Shown here piece after piece: positions 24,978-33,974 of a stretch of DNA of 64,000 bases (position 1 is the first letter of the stretch; the number at the start of each line of letters is the position of its first letter). Location of the stretch: NCBI GenBank assembly GCA_963744275.1, contig CAVUSX010000017.1, forward strand, positions 62,001 to 126,000, written 5' to 3'. The notes beneath the pieces are model-generated. The model searched no databases. It saw only the letters and a list, made by a program, of their open reading frames with translations, and was not told where the DNA came from. The translations under genes and the position numbers were made by a program. The stretch comes from VAZQ01 sp963744275. Lineage in GTDB: Bacteria; Pseudomonadota; Alphaproteobacteria; Rhizobiales; Xanthobacteraceae.

Positions 24978-25100
24978 ATGGTGCGCCAGGCCGGCCACAA
25001 CGATAACATGCATAAACAGGGCCATTCGGATGCGATCCGCAAGAAAATCCTGGCCGACAATGCGGCCAGGCTCTATGGCTTTCCGCCGGTCGCCGGCTGA
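24978..25100 (+). pseudogene. 3' remnant of an amidohydrolase gene
   Basis: Forty codons from an ATG at 24978 to TGA at 25098-25100 read SDAIRKKILADNAARLYGF near the end, which matches the typical last helix of metal-dependent amidohydrolases (K-I-x-x-DN-A-x-x-x-YG-F/L). No amidohydrolase core precedes it; the region upstream belongs to the minus-strand transglutaminase gene. I read it as the degraded tail of a lost gene, ending 30 bases before tupA. Confidence is moderate because the match is short. Confidence 0.5.
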
Positions 25101-25130
25101 CGCCGGCTCACGCCACCCGAGACGAAGCCC

Positions 25131-25946
25131 ATGACCCGCATCGCCGCCTTTCTGCTGTCGGTATTCTTCCTGAACGCGGCTCACGCGCAGGACGGCTTCA
25201 TCACGCTGAGCTCGACCACCTCGACCGAGGATTCCGGTTTGTTTGGTCATATCCTGCCGTTGTTTCGCGCCGCCAGCGGTCTGGACGTGCACGTGGTGGC
25301 GGTCGGAACCGGCCAGGCGCTGGCGATCGGGATGCGCGGCGATGCCGATGCGCTGCTGGTGCACGATCGTGCCGGCGAGGACAAGTTCGTGGTCGAGGGC
25401 TACGGCATCGACCGCCGCGATGTGATGTACAACGACTTCGTGGTCGTCGGCCCCAAGTCCGATCCGGCGGGAATTCGCGGGCTGAAAGATGCCCGCGAGG
25501 CCTTGCGGCGGATCGCGTCCGGGCACGCGGTGTTCGCGAGCCGGGGCGACGACAGCGGCACCAACCGGATGGAGTTGCGCTTATGGAAATCGGCCGGCAT
25601 CGCCCCCGACCAGCACGCCGCCTGGTACCGTGATCTCGGGCAAGGCATGGGTCCGACCCTCAACGTCGCGGCCGCGCTCGACGCCTATACGCTCACGGAT
25701 CGCGCCACCTGGGCCAATTTCAAGAACCGGCAAAATCTCGAAATCCTGACCGACGGCGACGCCGCTTTGTTCAACCCATACGGCAGTATCCTGGTCAACC
25801 CCGCCAAATGGCCGCAAGTGAAAGCGGCGTCGGCGCGCATCTGGCACGAATGGCTCACCTCCAAGGCAGGCCTCGACGCCATCACCTCCTATCGCATCAA
25901 CGGCGAGCAACTGTTCTTCCCGCCGCGGCCGGCCGGGACGAATTAG
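25131..25946 (+). CDS. tupA: TupA-like tungstate/oxyanion-binding protein
   Basis: A 271-residue exported protein (signal MTRIAAFLLSVFFLNAAHAQ). The TupA hallmark LSSTTSTEDSGLFGHILPLF follows directly, then VGTGQALAIGMRGDADALLV, the EYGIDRR-like GYGIDRRDVMYNDFVVVGP, and FASRGDDSGTNRMELRLW. These positions bind tungstate with high selectivity in known TupA. Its partner permease is encoded 2.3 kb away on the opposite strand (28232-28945); no TupC ATPase is present in the window. A palindromic repeat follows the stop. Confidence 0.87.
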   Translation: MTRIAAFLLSVFFLNAAHAQDGFITLSSTTSTEDSGLFGHILPLFRAASGLDVHVVAVGTGQALAIGMRGDADALLVHDRAGEDKFVVEGYGIDRRDVMYNDFVVVGPKSDPAGIRGLKDAREALRRIASGHAVFASRGDDSGTNRMELRLWKSAGIAPDQHAAWYRDLGQGMGPTLNVAAALDAYTLTDRATWANFKNRQNLEILTDGDAALFNPYGSILVNPAKWPQVKAASARIWHEWLTSKAGLDAITSYRINGEQLFFPPRPAGTN

Positions 25947-26000
25947 TTAAGTTGCTCTCTCCACATAAATCCCGGGTCTTTGGATCAGACACTACCCACG

Positions 26001-26030
26001 GGGTCGTCCCTGCGTTCGCAGGGACGACCC
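26001..26030. repeat. Perfect palindrome downstream of tupA
   Basis: GGGTCGTCCCTGCG (26001-26014) and CGCAGGGACGACCC (26017-26030) form a 14-bp perfect stem with a TT loop. This GTCGTCCCTGCG palindrome is of the dispersed intergenic type; a damaged copy (GTCGTCCCTGCGAAAG) occurs at about 21940-21957. It may stop tupA transcripts, though no T-tract follows. Confidence 0.55.
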
Positions 26031-26110
26031 GCAGGGAGGACTCGATCACTCAGCTCGCGCGTGCGCTAATCTGTGTCTCCGAATGGAACATCACACCAAG
26101 GATCGGATCG

Positions 26111-26638
26111 ATGACCTACACGTTGCAGCAATTCGCCGCCGATATCCGTGACGCCCTCAAGGCGGATCAGACCTCCGCCGCCAAGCGCAAGGTCTGCCAA
26201 TACGTGGTGCGGTCGTTGAACGATCCGGTCTTCCTCGCCACCTACCTGAAGGACCGCGCGCCCAATGCCAATCCGCGCGAGATCCTGTACGAGGATCCCG
26301 AGCTCGGCTTCTGCATCTGCGGGCATGTCTATGACGGCCCCGCCATCGGCTCGCCCCACGACCATGGCGCGAGCTGGGCGATCTACGGGCAGGCCGCCGG
26401 CGTCACCGAGATGACCGATTGGAAGATCGTGCAGAAGGGCGAGGCCGGCAAGCCTTCGCTGGTCGAGCCGGTGCGCACCTATGTGATGAATCCCGGCGAT
26501 GCCCACTTCTACGATGTCGCCGACGTGCACTCGCCGCGGCGCGACGCGCCGGTCAAGCTCATCCGCATCGAGGGCCGCAACCTCGACCACGTCAAGCGCT
26601 CGAACATCAAGGCCGCGCAGTCTGCCAAGGCTTCATAG
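26111..26638 (+). CDS. Cysteine-dioxygenase-like cupin protein
   Basis: A 175-residue protein from MTYTLQQFAADIRDALKADQ. The cupin metal motif is SPHDHGASWAIYGQAAGVTE (HDH plus a Glu), with a later His in VADVHSPRR. This pattern fits the cysteine dioxygenase/thiol dioxygenase group of cupins, which bind Fe(II) through three histidines and oxidise thiols to sulfinates. The longer open frame starts at 25808, inside tupA and the repeat, and is not used. Its convergent neighbour is a multi-rhodanese protein, which supports a sulfur role. The actual thiol is unknown. Confidence 0.8.
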   Translation: MTYTLQQFAADIRDALKADQTSAAKRKVCQYVVRSLNDPVFLATYLKDRAPNANPREILYEDPELGFCICGHVYDGPAIGSPHDHGASWAIYGQAAGVTEMTDWKIVQKGEAGKPSLVEPVRTYVMNPGDAHFYDVADVHSPRRDAPVKLIRIEGRNLDHVKRSNIKAAQSAKAS

Positions 26639-26649
26639 GCCACGGCGCT

Positions 26650-28235
26650 TCACACGCTCCCCATCACCCGAAACACGCCGCGCTCCTGCGCGTCGAGCTG
26701 ATCGAGAAGACCGGTCTCCCAGGCCAGATATTGCCGCGCCGCTGCCGCGTCCCCCTCGTGCCGGGCGTGGGCGAAGAACAGAAAATCGATGCAATCGGCA
26801 TCGGCGGGATCAGCGGGCGTGGCGATGATCGGCAGGCCGGCATCGCGCCAGGCCGCGAGGTCACCCGCGAGCAGGCGGACGTCGGCGCAGCCGGCTTCCG
26901 CGAGATCGAGCGCCGCCAGGGCCGCGAGGCCCGGCTCGTCGGCGACCAGCACGGTCGTCGGGATGTCGCGACCGGCCGCTGCCGCGATGCGCGGCCGGAT
27001 CGACCAGCGGGCCTGCGCGATGTGGCCTTGGCGGAACGTCATGGCGGGCCGCACATCGATGGCTTGCGCGGTGGCGCGCTCGAGTGCCTGCGCGAGCTCG
27101 CGCGGCGTGATCGGTGCTGGAGCCGGCAGGGCGGAAGGCCGGTGCGATTGCGGCCAATCAGCGCCGCGGCCGCCGCGATGCCGCCGTCGAGCACCCAGGC
27201 CTCGTGGCCGAGCTGGCGCAACCAACCGGCCACCACCGGGGCCCGCACCTGCTCATCGTCGGCCAGCACCAGCCGCGCGCCTTTGACGCCGACCCACGCA
27301 TCGGTCGCCTGGATCAGCTGGCCGCCCGGAGCGTGCCGAAAGCCCGGCACCGTGCCGGCCGCGACCTCCTCGGCGCTGCGCACATCCAGCAGATAGGTCG
27401 TGCGCGCCGGCTCGCCGAGCCAGGCCGCGGCGGTGGCCGCCGCCACGCCGGCGACGCCGCGCGCGTCCGCGAATTGGCGCGCGCGCACCTGCAGCCGCGC
27501 GATATCGGCAGGATCGAGCCGGTCGCAATGGCGTTGCGCCGCCCCATGCTCGAGCGCGAGCCCGGCCAGAAACCAGCCCTGCGTGCCGTTCTCGAGCGCA
27601 TAAACCGGATTGGGGACGCCGAAATCCAGCAACGTCTGGGCCCCGATGATGGATCGCGTGCGGCCCGCGCAATTGACCACGATCTTGGTCTTGGGGTCGG
27701 GCGCAATGTCCCGGATCCGCAGCGCCAGCTCGCCGTTCGGGCAGCAGAGCGCGCCCGGGATGCTCATCTTGCGGAATTCCGCCAACGGGCGGCCGTCCAC
27801 GATGACGACATCCTCCTGCGCCTCCCGCATGGCCTGGAGGGCGCGGGCGGAGATGCGCGGCGTGTGGCGCTCGTGCTCGACCAGCTCGCCGAACGTCTTG
27901 CTGGGGACATTGACGCCGGCATACAGCGTGTAGCCGGCAAGCCGCCACGCCTCCTTGCCGCCCTTCAGGATGTGCACGTTGCGATAGCCCATGGACGCGG
28001 CGCGGGCGGCCGCGCGCGCCGCCACGCCGTCCCCTTGGTCGCAAAGGGCGAGGCGCACCGCCGGGTTCGGGACCAGTTCCGGGAGACCGAGCTCGAACCG
28101 GCTGTAAGGCAGCGGCACGGCGAAGAACGGATGTCCGCCGCCGTATTGCCCGTGCTCGCTCACGTCGAGGAGCGCGATCTCGCGCCCGTCGCCGAGCCAC
28201 GACTTGAGGGTCCGGGCATCGATCTGAGACATCAT
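26650..28235 (-). CDS. Four-domain rhodanese-related sulfurtransferase (frame break)
   Basis: About 528 residues after correcting one break near 27140-27165. Domain 1 has an active-site loop LALCDQGDG (Cys65), domain 2 has VVNCAGRTRSI (Cys189). Domains 3 (LLDVRSAEEVAAG, LVLADDEQVR) and 4 (AIDVRPAMTFRQGHIAQARW, TTVLVADEPG) lack the cysteine and have Asp-containing loops instead. Two active and two inactive domains suggest sulfur relay plus structural domains. The start MMSQIDARTL overlaps the stop of the upstream tupB by ATGA, so the two are co-translated. It faces the thiol dioxygenase-like cupin. Confidence 0.82.
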
Positions 28236-28945
28236 CCACGTGCTCCTACCGATCGCTCGAGGCCGCGCCCGAAATAGAGGCCGGCGGCGCTCACCGCCAT
28301 GGAAAGCGCGAGCAGGATGATCCCGAGCGCAAGCGCCAGGCTCAGATCGCCGCGGCTGGTTTCGAGCGCGATCGTGGTGGTCATGCTGCGGGTATAGCCG
28401 CGAATATTGCCGCCCACGATGATGATGGCGCCCACCTCCGCGATGGCGCGGCCGAAGGCCGCCAGGAACGCGGTGAGCAATCCCTCCCGCCCCATCCGCA
28501 TCAGCGGCCGGATGGCGCGCAAGCGCGAGGCGCCGCTGAGCAGGAGGCTGTCCCCATAGGCCCGCCAGAGCCCGACCGCCACGCGATGCACCAGCGCGAC
28601 CACGATCGGGGTGGCGAGCGCGGTCTGCGCGATCGTCATGGCGGTGGGGGTGAACAGGAGGCCGAGCGATCCCAGCGGCCCCGATCGCGACAGCAGCAGA
28701 TAGACCGTGAGCCCGACCACCACCGGCGGCAGGCCGAGCAGCGTGTTGGCCAGCACCACCACGGCGCCGCGGCCGGCAAAGCGATAGATCGCCAAGGCGA
28801 TGCCCAAGGGCGCCCCGATCGCAAAGGCGCAGGCGCTCGCCGTCAGGCTGACCTGCAGCGACAGCAGCACGATCTCGCGCAGCGCGCTGTCGAAGCGGCC
28901 GATCAGCGCAATCGCGGTGTGGAAAGCGGAGGCAAAATCGTTCAT
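28232..28945 (-). CDS. tupB: TupB-like tungstate ABC transporter permease
   Basis: A 237-residue inner-membrane protein from MNDFASAFHTAIALIGRFD, with about five to six hydrophobic segments and the permease EAA-like loop GASRLRAIRPLMRMGREGLL followed by GRAIAEVGAIIIVGGNI. This is the pattern of TupB/ModB-like permeases for oxyanions. A longer frame to 29029 is not needed. It is coupled by ATGA to the downstream rhodanese gene. No ATPase gene (tupC) is nearby, so the ATPase must be elsewhere or shared. Confidence 0.85.
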   Translation of the reverse strand: MNDFASAFHTAIALIGRFDSALREIVLLSLQVSLTASACAFAIGAPLGIALAIYRFAGRGAVVVLANTLLGLPPVVVGLTVYLLLSRSGPLGSLGLLFTPTAMTIAQTALATPIVVALVHRVAVGLWRAYGDSLLLSGASRLRAIRPLMRMGREGLLTAFLAAFGRAIAEVGAIIIVGGNIRGYTRSMTTTIALETSRGDLSLALALGIILLALSMAVSAAGLYFGRGLERSVGARG

Positions 28946-29004
28946 CCGCAAGCCATAGAGCATTTTCGGGAAAAAGGGATATCGGCGCCCACCACCAAAG
29001 ATCG

Positions 29005-29986
29005 TTATTGCGCCTGCGGATCGACCCACATTTCGCTCATCGGCATGGGGCCGGGAATAAGCCCCTGCTGCAGCGTGTAGGTGGCGAGCGCTGCGATGCT
29101 CTCCTTGTTCGGTGCAAGCCCATACGGCAGCGGATCGCCGACGCGCGCCGAGAGCGCGCGATAGCGCTGATCCTCAGGCGTATTCGCCTCGCCGCCGATC
29201 AGGCGGCGCAGATAGGCGTTCTTGGCTTCCAGGAAAGCGTTGAACAGCGCGCGCGCAATCCCGGGACGGCGGGCGAGCACGTCGGTCTTGACCACCACCA
29301 CGCCGTGGATCGGGTAGATGCCGGTGCGCGCGAACCAGGCGGCCTCGAGCTTTGCCGCGTCGGGAAAAAGCTCCGGATAGACCGGCGCGTCGGCCGTGAG
29401 CGCTCTGCTGCCATCCGGCGACCGGGGGTCCGGCGCGGCCGATGCCGGCATTTCCGGTGAAGCCGGCCTGCAATTCGCCGCTCGCCATCATGCCGGCGAG
29501 CGAATGGCCGGGTGGCGCATGGATCACGTTGGGGGGCAGCGCGAGCGCGGTCACGTGCTCCTCGTCGTCGACCACCCAGGTGACCTTGGCGGAATCGAGC
29601 CCGTAGTCGTTGACGAAGATGCCGCGGGTCCACACCGCGGTCGTCACCGAATAGGCCCGCACCCCGACCCGTTTGCCTTCGAGATCCTTGGGCTCGCGGA
29701 TCCCGGCATCCGGCCGCACCACGAAGCCCGCATGATGGAAGCGCCGCATCAGGAAGACCGGCAGCCCGATGAAGGGGGCCCCGTGCGCCCGCGCGATCAG
29801 ATAGGTGGTCGGCGCCATCTCGCAGACGTCGAACTCGAGGTCACGCACCATCCGGCGGTAGGCCGCGATGATCGGCGCCACCTCGACGAAATCGGCCGCC
29901 ACGCCTTCGATCCGCACGCTGCCGTCCTTCAGCGCGGCGGTATGGCCGTAGCCGGCGATGGCGATCTTCAGCTTGATGTCCGTCAT
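29005..29986 (-). CDS. Periplasmic-binding-fold protein, 4,5-dihydroxyphthalate decarboxylase-like (frame break)
   Basis: About 326 residues after one correction near 29425-29440. It starts MTDIKLKIAIAGYGHTAALK without a signal peptide. Segments EFDVCEMAPTTYLIARAHGA, PVFLMRRFHHAGFVVRPDAG, DLEGKRVGVRAYSVTTAVWT and IHGVVVVKTDVLARRPGIAR match the 4,5-dihydroxyphthalate decarboxylase family, a group with the solute-binding-protein fold. Many members are of unproven function, so decarboxylation of an aromatic acid is only a family-level guess. It precedes tupB by 60 bases on the same strand and could share its promoter. Confidence 0.72.
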
Positions 29987-30090
29987 ATGTCCAATCTCGT
30001 CCTTCGCCGCCTTGACACCCATTCTCAAATCAGACTATTCGCGATATTGAAACTGGTGAACTGCGTCTGTGCGGGGATATTTCCGCTATC

Positions 30091-30255
30091 GTAGGATGGG
30101 TAGAGCTCTTGCGAAACCCATCAATTTCGCGCGATGGGTTTCGCAACCCGCGAAAGCCGGGTCAACTCCGCCGCGTGCAACGAACGCCGCTGATGGGTTT
30201 CGCAATAGCCCGCGAAGACGGGCGTAAACGCCCTTATGAGCTCTACCCATCCTAC
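30091..30255. repeat. Palindromic interspersed element, GTAGGATGGGT type (copy 1, 165 bp)
   Basis: Terminal inverted repeats GTAGGATGGGTAGAGCTC and GAGCTCTACCCATCCTAC bound the element. Inside are three TGGGTTTCGCAA or reverse segments and CGCGAAGACGGGCGTAAACG. Related copies are at 32875-33007 and 48177-48281. No transposase is encoded; it looks like a non-autonomous or REP-like family. Confidence 0.8.
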
Positions 30256-30354
30256 ACACCTGCCGCATGGTTTTTACCATTGTCGCTTGGGAGGTGATCT
30301 TGGCAGAACGAACCGGGATGCCGAGAATCCTGCCGAAAGCCAGGACTGCCTGAC

Positions 30355-30921
30355 ATGAACGGATGGATCATCGCCGCGGTTCTGGCCGCCATCGCGCTCT
30401 ATGTGATTTTCGTCTTCAATCGGCTGATCCGGTTGCGCAACCTGGCGCGCGAAGGCTGGAGCGGGATCGATGTGCAGCTCAAGCGGCGCTCCGACCTGGT
30501 TCCCAATCTGGTGGCGACCGTGCAGGCCTATGCGGCGCACGAACGCAGCGTGCTCGAGGAGGTGACCAGGAGCCGGCAGTCGAGCATCGCGGCCGACGAC
30601 GTGGCCGGCCGGGCCTCGGCGGCGAATGCCCTGCAGGGCGCGCTCGGGCGGTTGTTCGCGGTCGCCGAGGCCTATCCGGAGCTCAAGGCCGACAAGAATT
30701 TCCTGGCTCTGCAGCAGCAGCTGGCCGAGATCGAGGATCAGCTGCAGATGGCGCGCCGCTACTACAACGGCACCGTGCGCAACCTCAACATCAGCATCCA
30801 GTCCTTCCCCGACAATCTGGTGGCGGGCGTGCTCGGCTTCCGGGAGCTGCCGTTTTTCGAGCTCGATGACCGCGCCCAGGCCGCGACCCCCACGGTCGCG
30901 TTCCAGGCGCCGCAGCCTTGA
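30355..30921 (+). CDS. lemA: LemA family protein
   Basis: A 188-residue protein with one N-terminal transmembrane helix (IIAAVLAAIALYVIFVFNRL) and the LemA core: RNLAREGWSGIDVQLKRRSD, LVPNLVATVQAYAAHE, YPELKADKNFLALQQQLAEI and ARRYYNGTVRNLNISIQSFP. The C-terminus has FFELDDRAQ. LemA proteins are membrane-anchored helical bundles of unknown function, commonly paired with a DUF2207 or TPM-domain gene, as here. The ATG follows an ACTGCCTGAC leader without a strong ribosome-binding site. Confidence 0.9.
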   Translation: MNGWIIAAVLAAIALYVIFVFNRLIRLRNLAREGWSGIDVQLKRRSDLVPNLVATVQAYAAHERSVLEEVTRSRQSSIAADDVAGRASAANALQGALGRLFAVAEAYPELKADKNFLALQQQLAEIEDQLQMARRYYNGTVRNLNISIQSFPDNLVAGVLGFRELPFFELDDRAQAATPTVAFQAPQP

Positions 30922-30959
30922 TGCAAATCCGTTCACGCACGACCGGCGAGGCAAGAGCC

Positions 30960-32869
30960 ATGCAGATGATGCGGCGGATGATGCTTGCGCTCGTGCGTCG
31001 CGGCCGCCGCGATCTCGCCGGCGCAGGCGGTCGAGCGCATCCTGCGCTTCGTCAGCGATGTCGAGGTCCAGCGCAACGGCGATCTCGCGGTCACCGAGAC
31101 GATCCGCGTGCAGGCCGAGGGCAACCAGATCCGCCGCGGCATCCTGCGCGATTTTCCCACCACCTATGCGCGCCCCGACGGCGGCCGGGTCGTGGTCGGT
31201 TTCGACGTGCAGTCGGTGACGCGCGACGGCGCCGACGAGGCCTGGACCACCGAGGGACTGGCGAACGGCGTGCGCGTGCGCATCGGCCGCGCCGAGGTGA
31301 ACCTGTCCACCGGCGAGCACGAATACGTCATCCGCTACCGCACCACGCGGCAGATCGGCTATTTCGCGGATTATGACGAGCTGTACTGGAACGCGACCGG
31401 CACCGGCTGGACCTTCGCGATCGATTCCGCCGAGGCCCGCATCACGCTGCCGGAGGCCGTGCCGTTCCGGCAGAGCGCGTTCTATACCGGCCCGCAGGGC
31501 GCGCGCGGCCAGGACGCCGCGGTCGTCGAGCAGCAGCCCGGCCATATCGTGTTTCGCACCACCCGGCCGCTGCCGGCCGGCAACGGCCTCACCGTCGCGG
31601 CGGCCTGGCCCAAGGGCATCGTCGCGCCGCCCAGCGCGGGCCAGCAGACCGGCTGGTGGCTTGCGGACAATCTCCCCAACGTCGTCGCCGGCGCCGGCCT
31701 TGTGGCGGTGCTCGGCTTCTACGCCTTCGCGTGGCTGCGGTTCGGTCGCGATCCGCCGCGCGGCACCATCATTCCGCTGTTTGGTCCGCCCGACGGCATG
31801 TCGTCGGCGGCGGTTCGCTTCGTCGAGCGGATGAAATTCGACGACCGCTGCTTCACGGCGGCGATCATCGATCTCGGGGTCAACGGGCACATCAAGCTCA
31901 TCGGCGACGGCAAGCAGACCGTGATCGAGCACCGCGACGGCGGCAAGCCGGTCGGGCCGCCGGAGCAGGCGTTGGAGAGCAAGCTGTTCGTCGAGCAAGC
32001 CGTCCTTGCAGCTCACCCAGGCCAATTACGAGCCGCTCGGCAAGGCCAAGGACGCCCTGAAGGAGCGGCTCGCGCAAGCCTATGACGGCACGCTCTTCAC
32101 CGACAATTACCTCTGGTCGGGATTGGGCTTGGTGCTGGCGTTCCTGCTCCTGGCGGCGATCGTGGTGCTGATGGTCGTGACCTACAACGACCCCGACCGC
32201 CTGGGGGCGCTGGTGTCCGGAATGCTGGCGCCGATCGCTCCGATCGTGGGCGGCGCCTTTCTGGTGCGCGCGGGCCTGCGGCGCGACCGGCTGGGCGCGC
32301 TGTTCATTGCCGCGGGCGCGCTGCTCATCGCCGTGCCGGCATTCGTCGGGCTCGCCCTGATGGCGGCGGGCGGCGGCGGCCCGCTCGATCTCCTGCCCGG
32401 CATCGCGGCCTATATCGTGAGCCCACTGGGGTTTCTCGGGATACATTGGCTGCAGGCCCCGACCGTGACGGGCCGCGGCATCATGGATCGCATCGAGGGC
32501 TTTCGCCAATATCTCGGCGTCGCCGAGGAGGATCGGCTCAACGCGCTCAATCCGCCCGACAAGACGCCGGAGCTGTTCGAGAAGTTCCTGCCCTATGCGA
32601 TCGCGCTCGACGTCGAGAACCGCTGGGCCAAGCGCTTCGCCGGCGTGCTCGCCGCCGCCGGCACCGGCGCCGCGGTCTCGACCTGGTATGCGGGCAACCG
32701 CAATTGGCGCGACGACCCGGTCGGCTTCGCCAATCATCTCGGCGGTGCGCTCTCCCACACCATCGCCTCGGCCTCATCGCCGCCCGGCTCGAGCGACGGC
32801 GGCGGCGGCTCCGGCGGCGGTGGTTCCTCGGGCGGCGGCGGGGGAGGCGGCGGCGGCTCGGGCTGGTGA
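30960..32869 (+). CDS. DUF2207 membrane protein with Gly-rich tail (frame breaks)
   Basis: About 635 residues after two corrections. From ATG 30960 a signal peptide begins (MQMMRRMMLALV) and continues after a break near 30990 as CVAAAAISPAQAVERI. The extracytoplasmic DUF2207 part follows (DVEVQRNGDLAVTETIRVQA, IRRGILRDFPTTY, TGEHEYVIRYRTTRQIGYF), then a membrane helix near GLVAVLGFYAFAWLRFGRDP. A second break near 32003 joins ANYEPLGKAKDALKERLAQA, three or four more hydrophobic segments and a low-complexity tail of Gly/Ser after SSPPGSS. DUF2207 proteins are paired with LemA in many bacteria. Function is not established. Confidence 0.8.
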
Positions 32870-32874
32870 TTGTT

Positions 32875-33007
32875 GTAGGATGGGTTGAGCGCTTGCGAAA
32901 CCCATCATTGGCGGTTGTTGAGTGACTCTGAGCTGACCCCTATTTTGGCGGGCTGCGAAATCCATTGAGCCCCATGATGGGTTTCGCAAGAGCTCAACCC
33001 ATCCTAC
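32875..33007. repeat. Palindromic interspersed element, GTAGGATGGGT type (copy 2, 133 bp)
   Basis: It begins GTAGGATGGGTTGAGCGCTT and ends AGCTCAACCCATCCTAC, with internal TGCGAAACCCATCATTGG and ATGATGGGTTTCGCAAGAGC arms. The middle carries a short unrelated TGAGTGACTCTGAGCTGACC segment. It fills the gap between convergent DUF2207 and amidohydrolase genes, three bases from the latter. Confidence 0.8.
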
Positions 33008-33010
33008 AAC

Positions 33011-33937
33011 CTACCGCCACCTCGGCAGCAGCCGCAGCGCATTCTCGCGATCGATCTGGCGCAGGTCATCCTCGCTGAAGCCGAACTCGGCGAGGCCCTT
33101 CACGTATTCGGTGCCGAACCGGAACGGGAAGTCGGTGCCCCACAGGATCTGCGAGATCGGCACCAGCCGGGTCAGGGCCGACAGCGCCATCGGGTGGGCG
33201 ATCTGCGCCACGTCGTAGTGGAAGCGCTGCAGCTCCGCCATCACGCCGTCCGGCACATATTGTGCGAGCGACTTGTTGGTGCCGGGCGCCCGCACCAGGC
33301 GCTCGGCCAGGAACGGCGTGGTGCCGCCGCCATGGGAGAAGATCCAGCGGATGTCGCGATAGCGCACCGCGGTGCCGCTGAACAGGATGCGGGTGATGGC
33401 GCGGGTGGTGTCGAAGCCGTATTCCAGCACATGCTCATGCACGCCGGGCAACAGCCCGCGGCAGCACAGCGGCGCTTCCGGATGCACGAATACCACCGCC
33501 TTGCGGCGGTTGAGCTCCGCCATCACCGGCTCGAACGCCGGGTCGCCCAGCCAGGTGTCGCGATAGCTGGTGAACAGCGCGATGCCGTCGGCCTTGAGCA
33601 CGTCGAGCCCGTACTCGATCTCGCGCAGGCTCGCCTCGATATGGGGCAGCGGCACCGCCGCGAAGATGCCGAACCGGCCCGGATAGTCGGCCGCGAGCCT
33701 GGCCGCATAGTCGTTGGAATCCCGCGCCAGCCGGCGGCCCTGCTCATGATCGCCGATCCACACCCCCGGCGTCGTCACCGAGGTGATGGCGGTCGCCACC
33801 CCGGCTCTGTCCATGTCCTCGATCGAGCGCTGCGGCGTCCAATTGAGCGTCGGCGGCTGCAGCAGCGCGCGCAGCTCCGCGACGAAGCCGGGCGAGACGA
33901 TGTGGTGATGGACATCGATGCGGTGCGGGGTGGACAT
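33011..33937 (-). CDS. Amidohydrolase-2 (ACMSD-like) protein, copy 1
   Basis: A 308-residue TIM-barrel protein from MSTPHRIDVHHHIVSPGF. It has the HxH metal motif (VHHH), VVFVHPEAP, IFSHGGGTTPFLAERLV and WGTDFPFRFG, as in 2-amino-3-carboxymuconate-6-semialdehyde and gamma-resorcylate decarboxylases and related hydrolases. Asp in GTDFPF is the usual catalytic acid. It is about 40% alike by eye to the second copy at 35201, from which it is separated by a flavoprotein gene on the same strand. The frame runs upstream to 34186, but this start excludes unrelated sequence. Substrate unknown. Confidence 0.85.
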   Translation of the reverse strand: MSTPHRIDVHHHIVSPGFVAELRALLQPPTLNWTPQRSIEDMDRAGVATAITSVTTPGVWIGDHEQGRRLARDSNDYAARLAADYPGRFGIFAAVPLPHIEASLREIEYGLDVLKADGIALFTSYRDTWLGDPAFEPVMAELNRRKAVVFVHPEAPLCCRGLLPGVHEHVLEYGFDTTRAITRILFSGTAVRYRDIRWIFSHGGGTTPFLAERLVRAPGTNKSLAQYVPDGVMAELQRFHYDVAQIAHPMALSALTRLVPISQILWGTDFPFRFGTEYVKGLAEFGFSEDDLRQIDRENALRLLPRWR

Positions 33938-33974
33938 GGCAAGGCCTTCACTCCAACTTTGAGAATGCTCTGGC

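Noticed and set aside
30274..32025. Minus-strand open frame of 583 codons opposite lemA and DUF2207
   Set aside because: Composition is Arg/Gly/Ala/His-rich with no recognisable domain, and it mirrors the third-position bias of the real genes.
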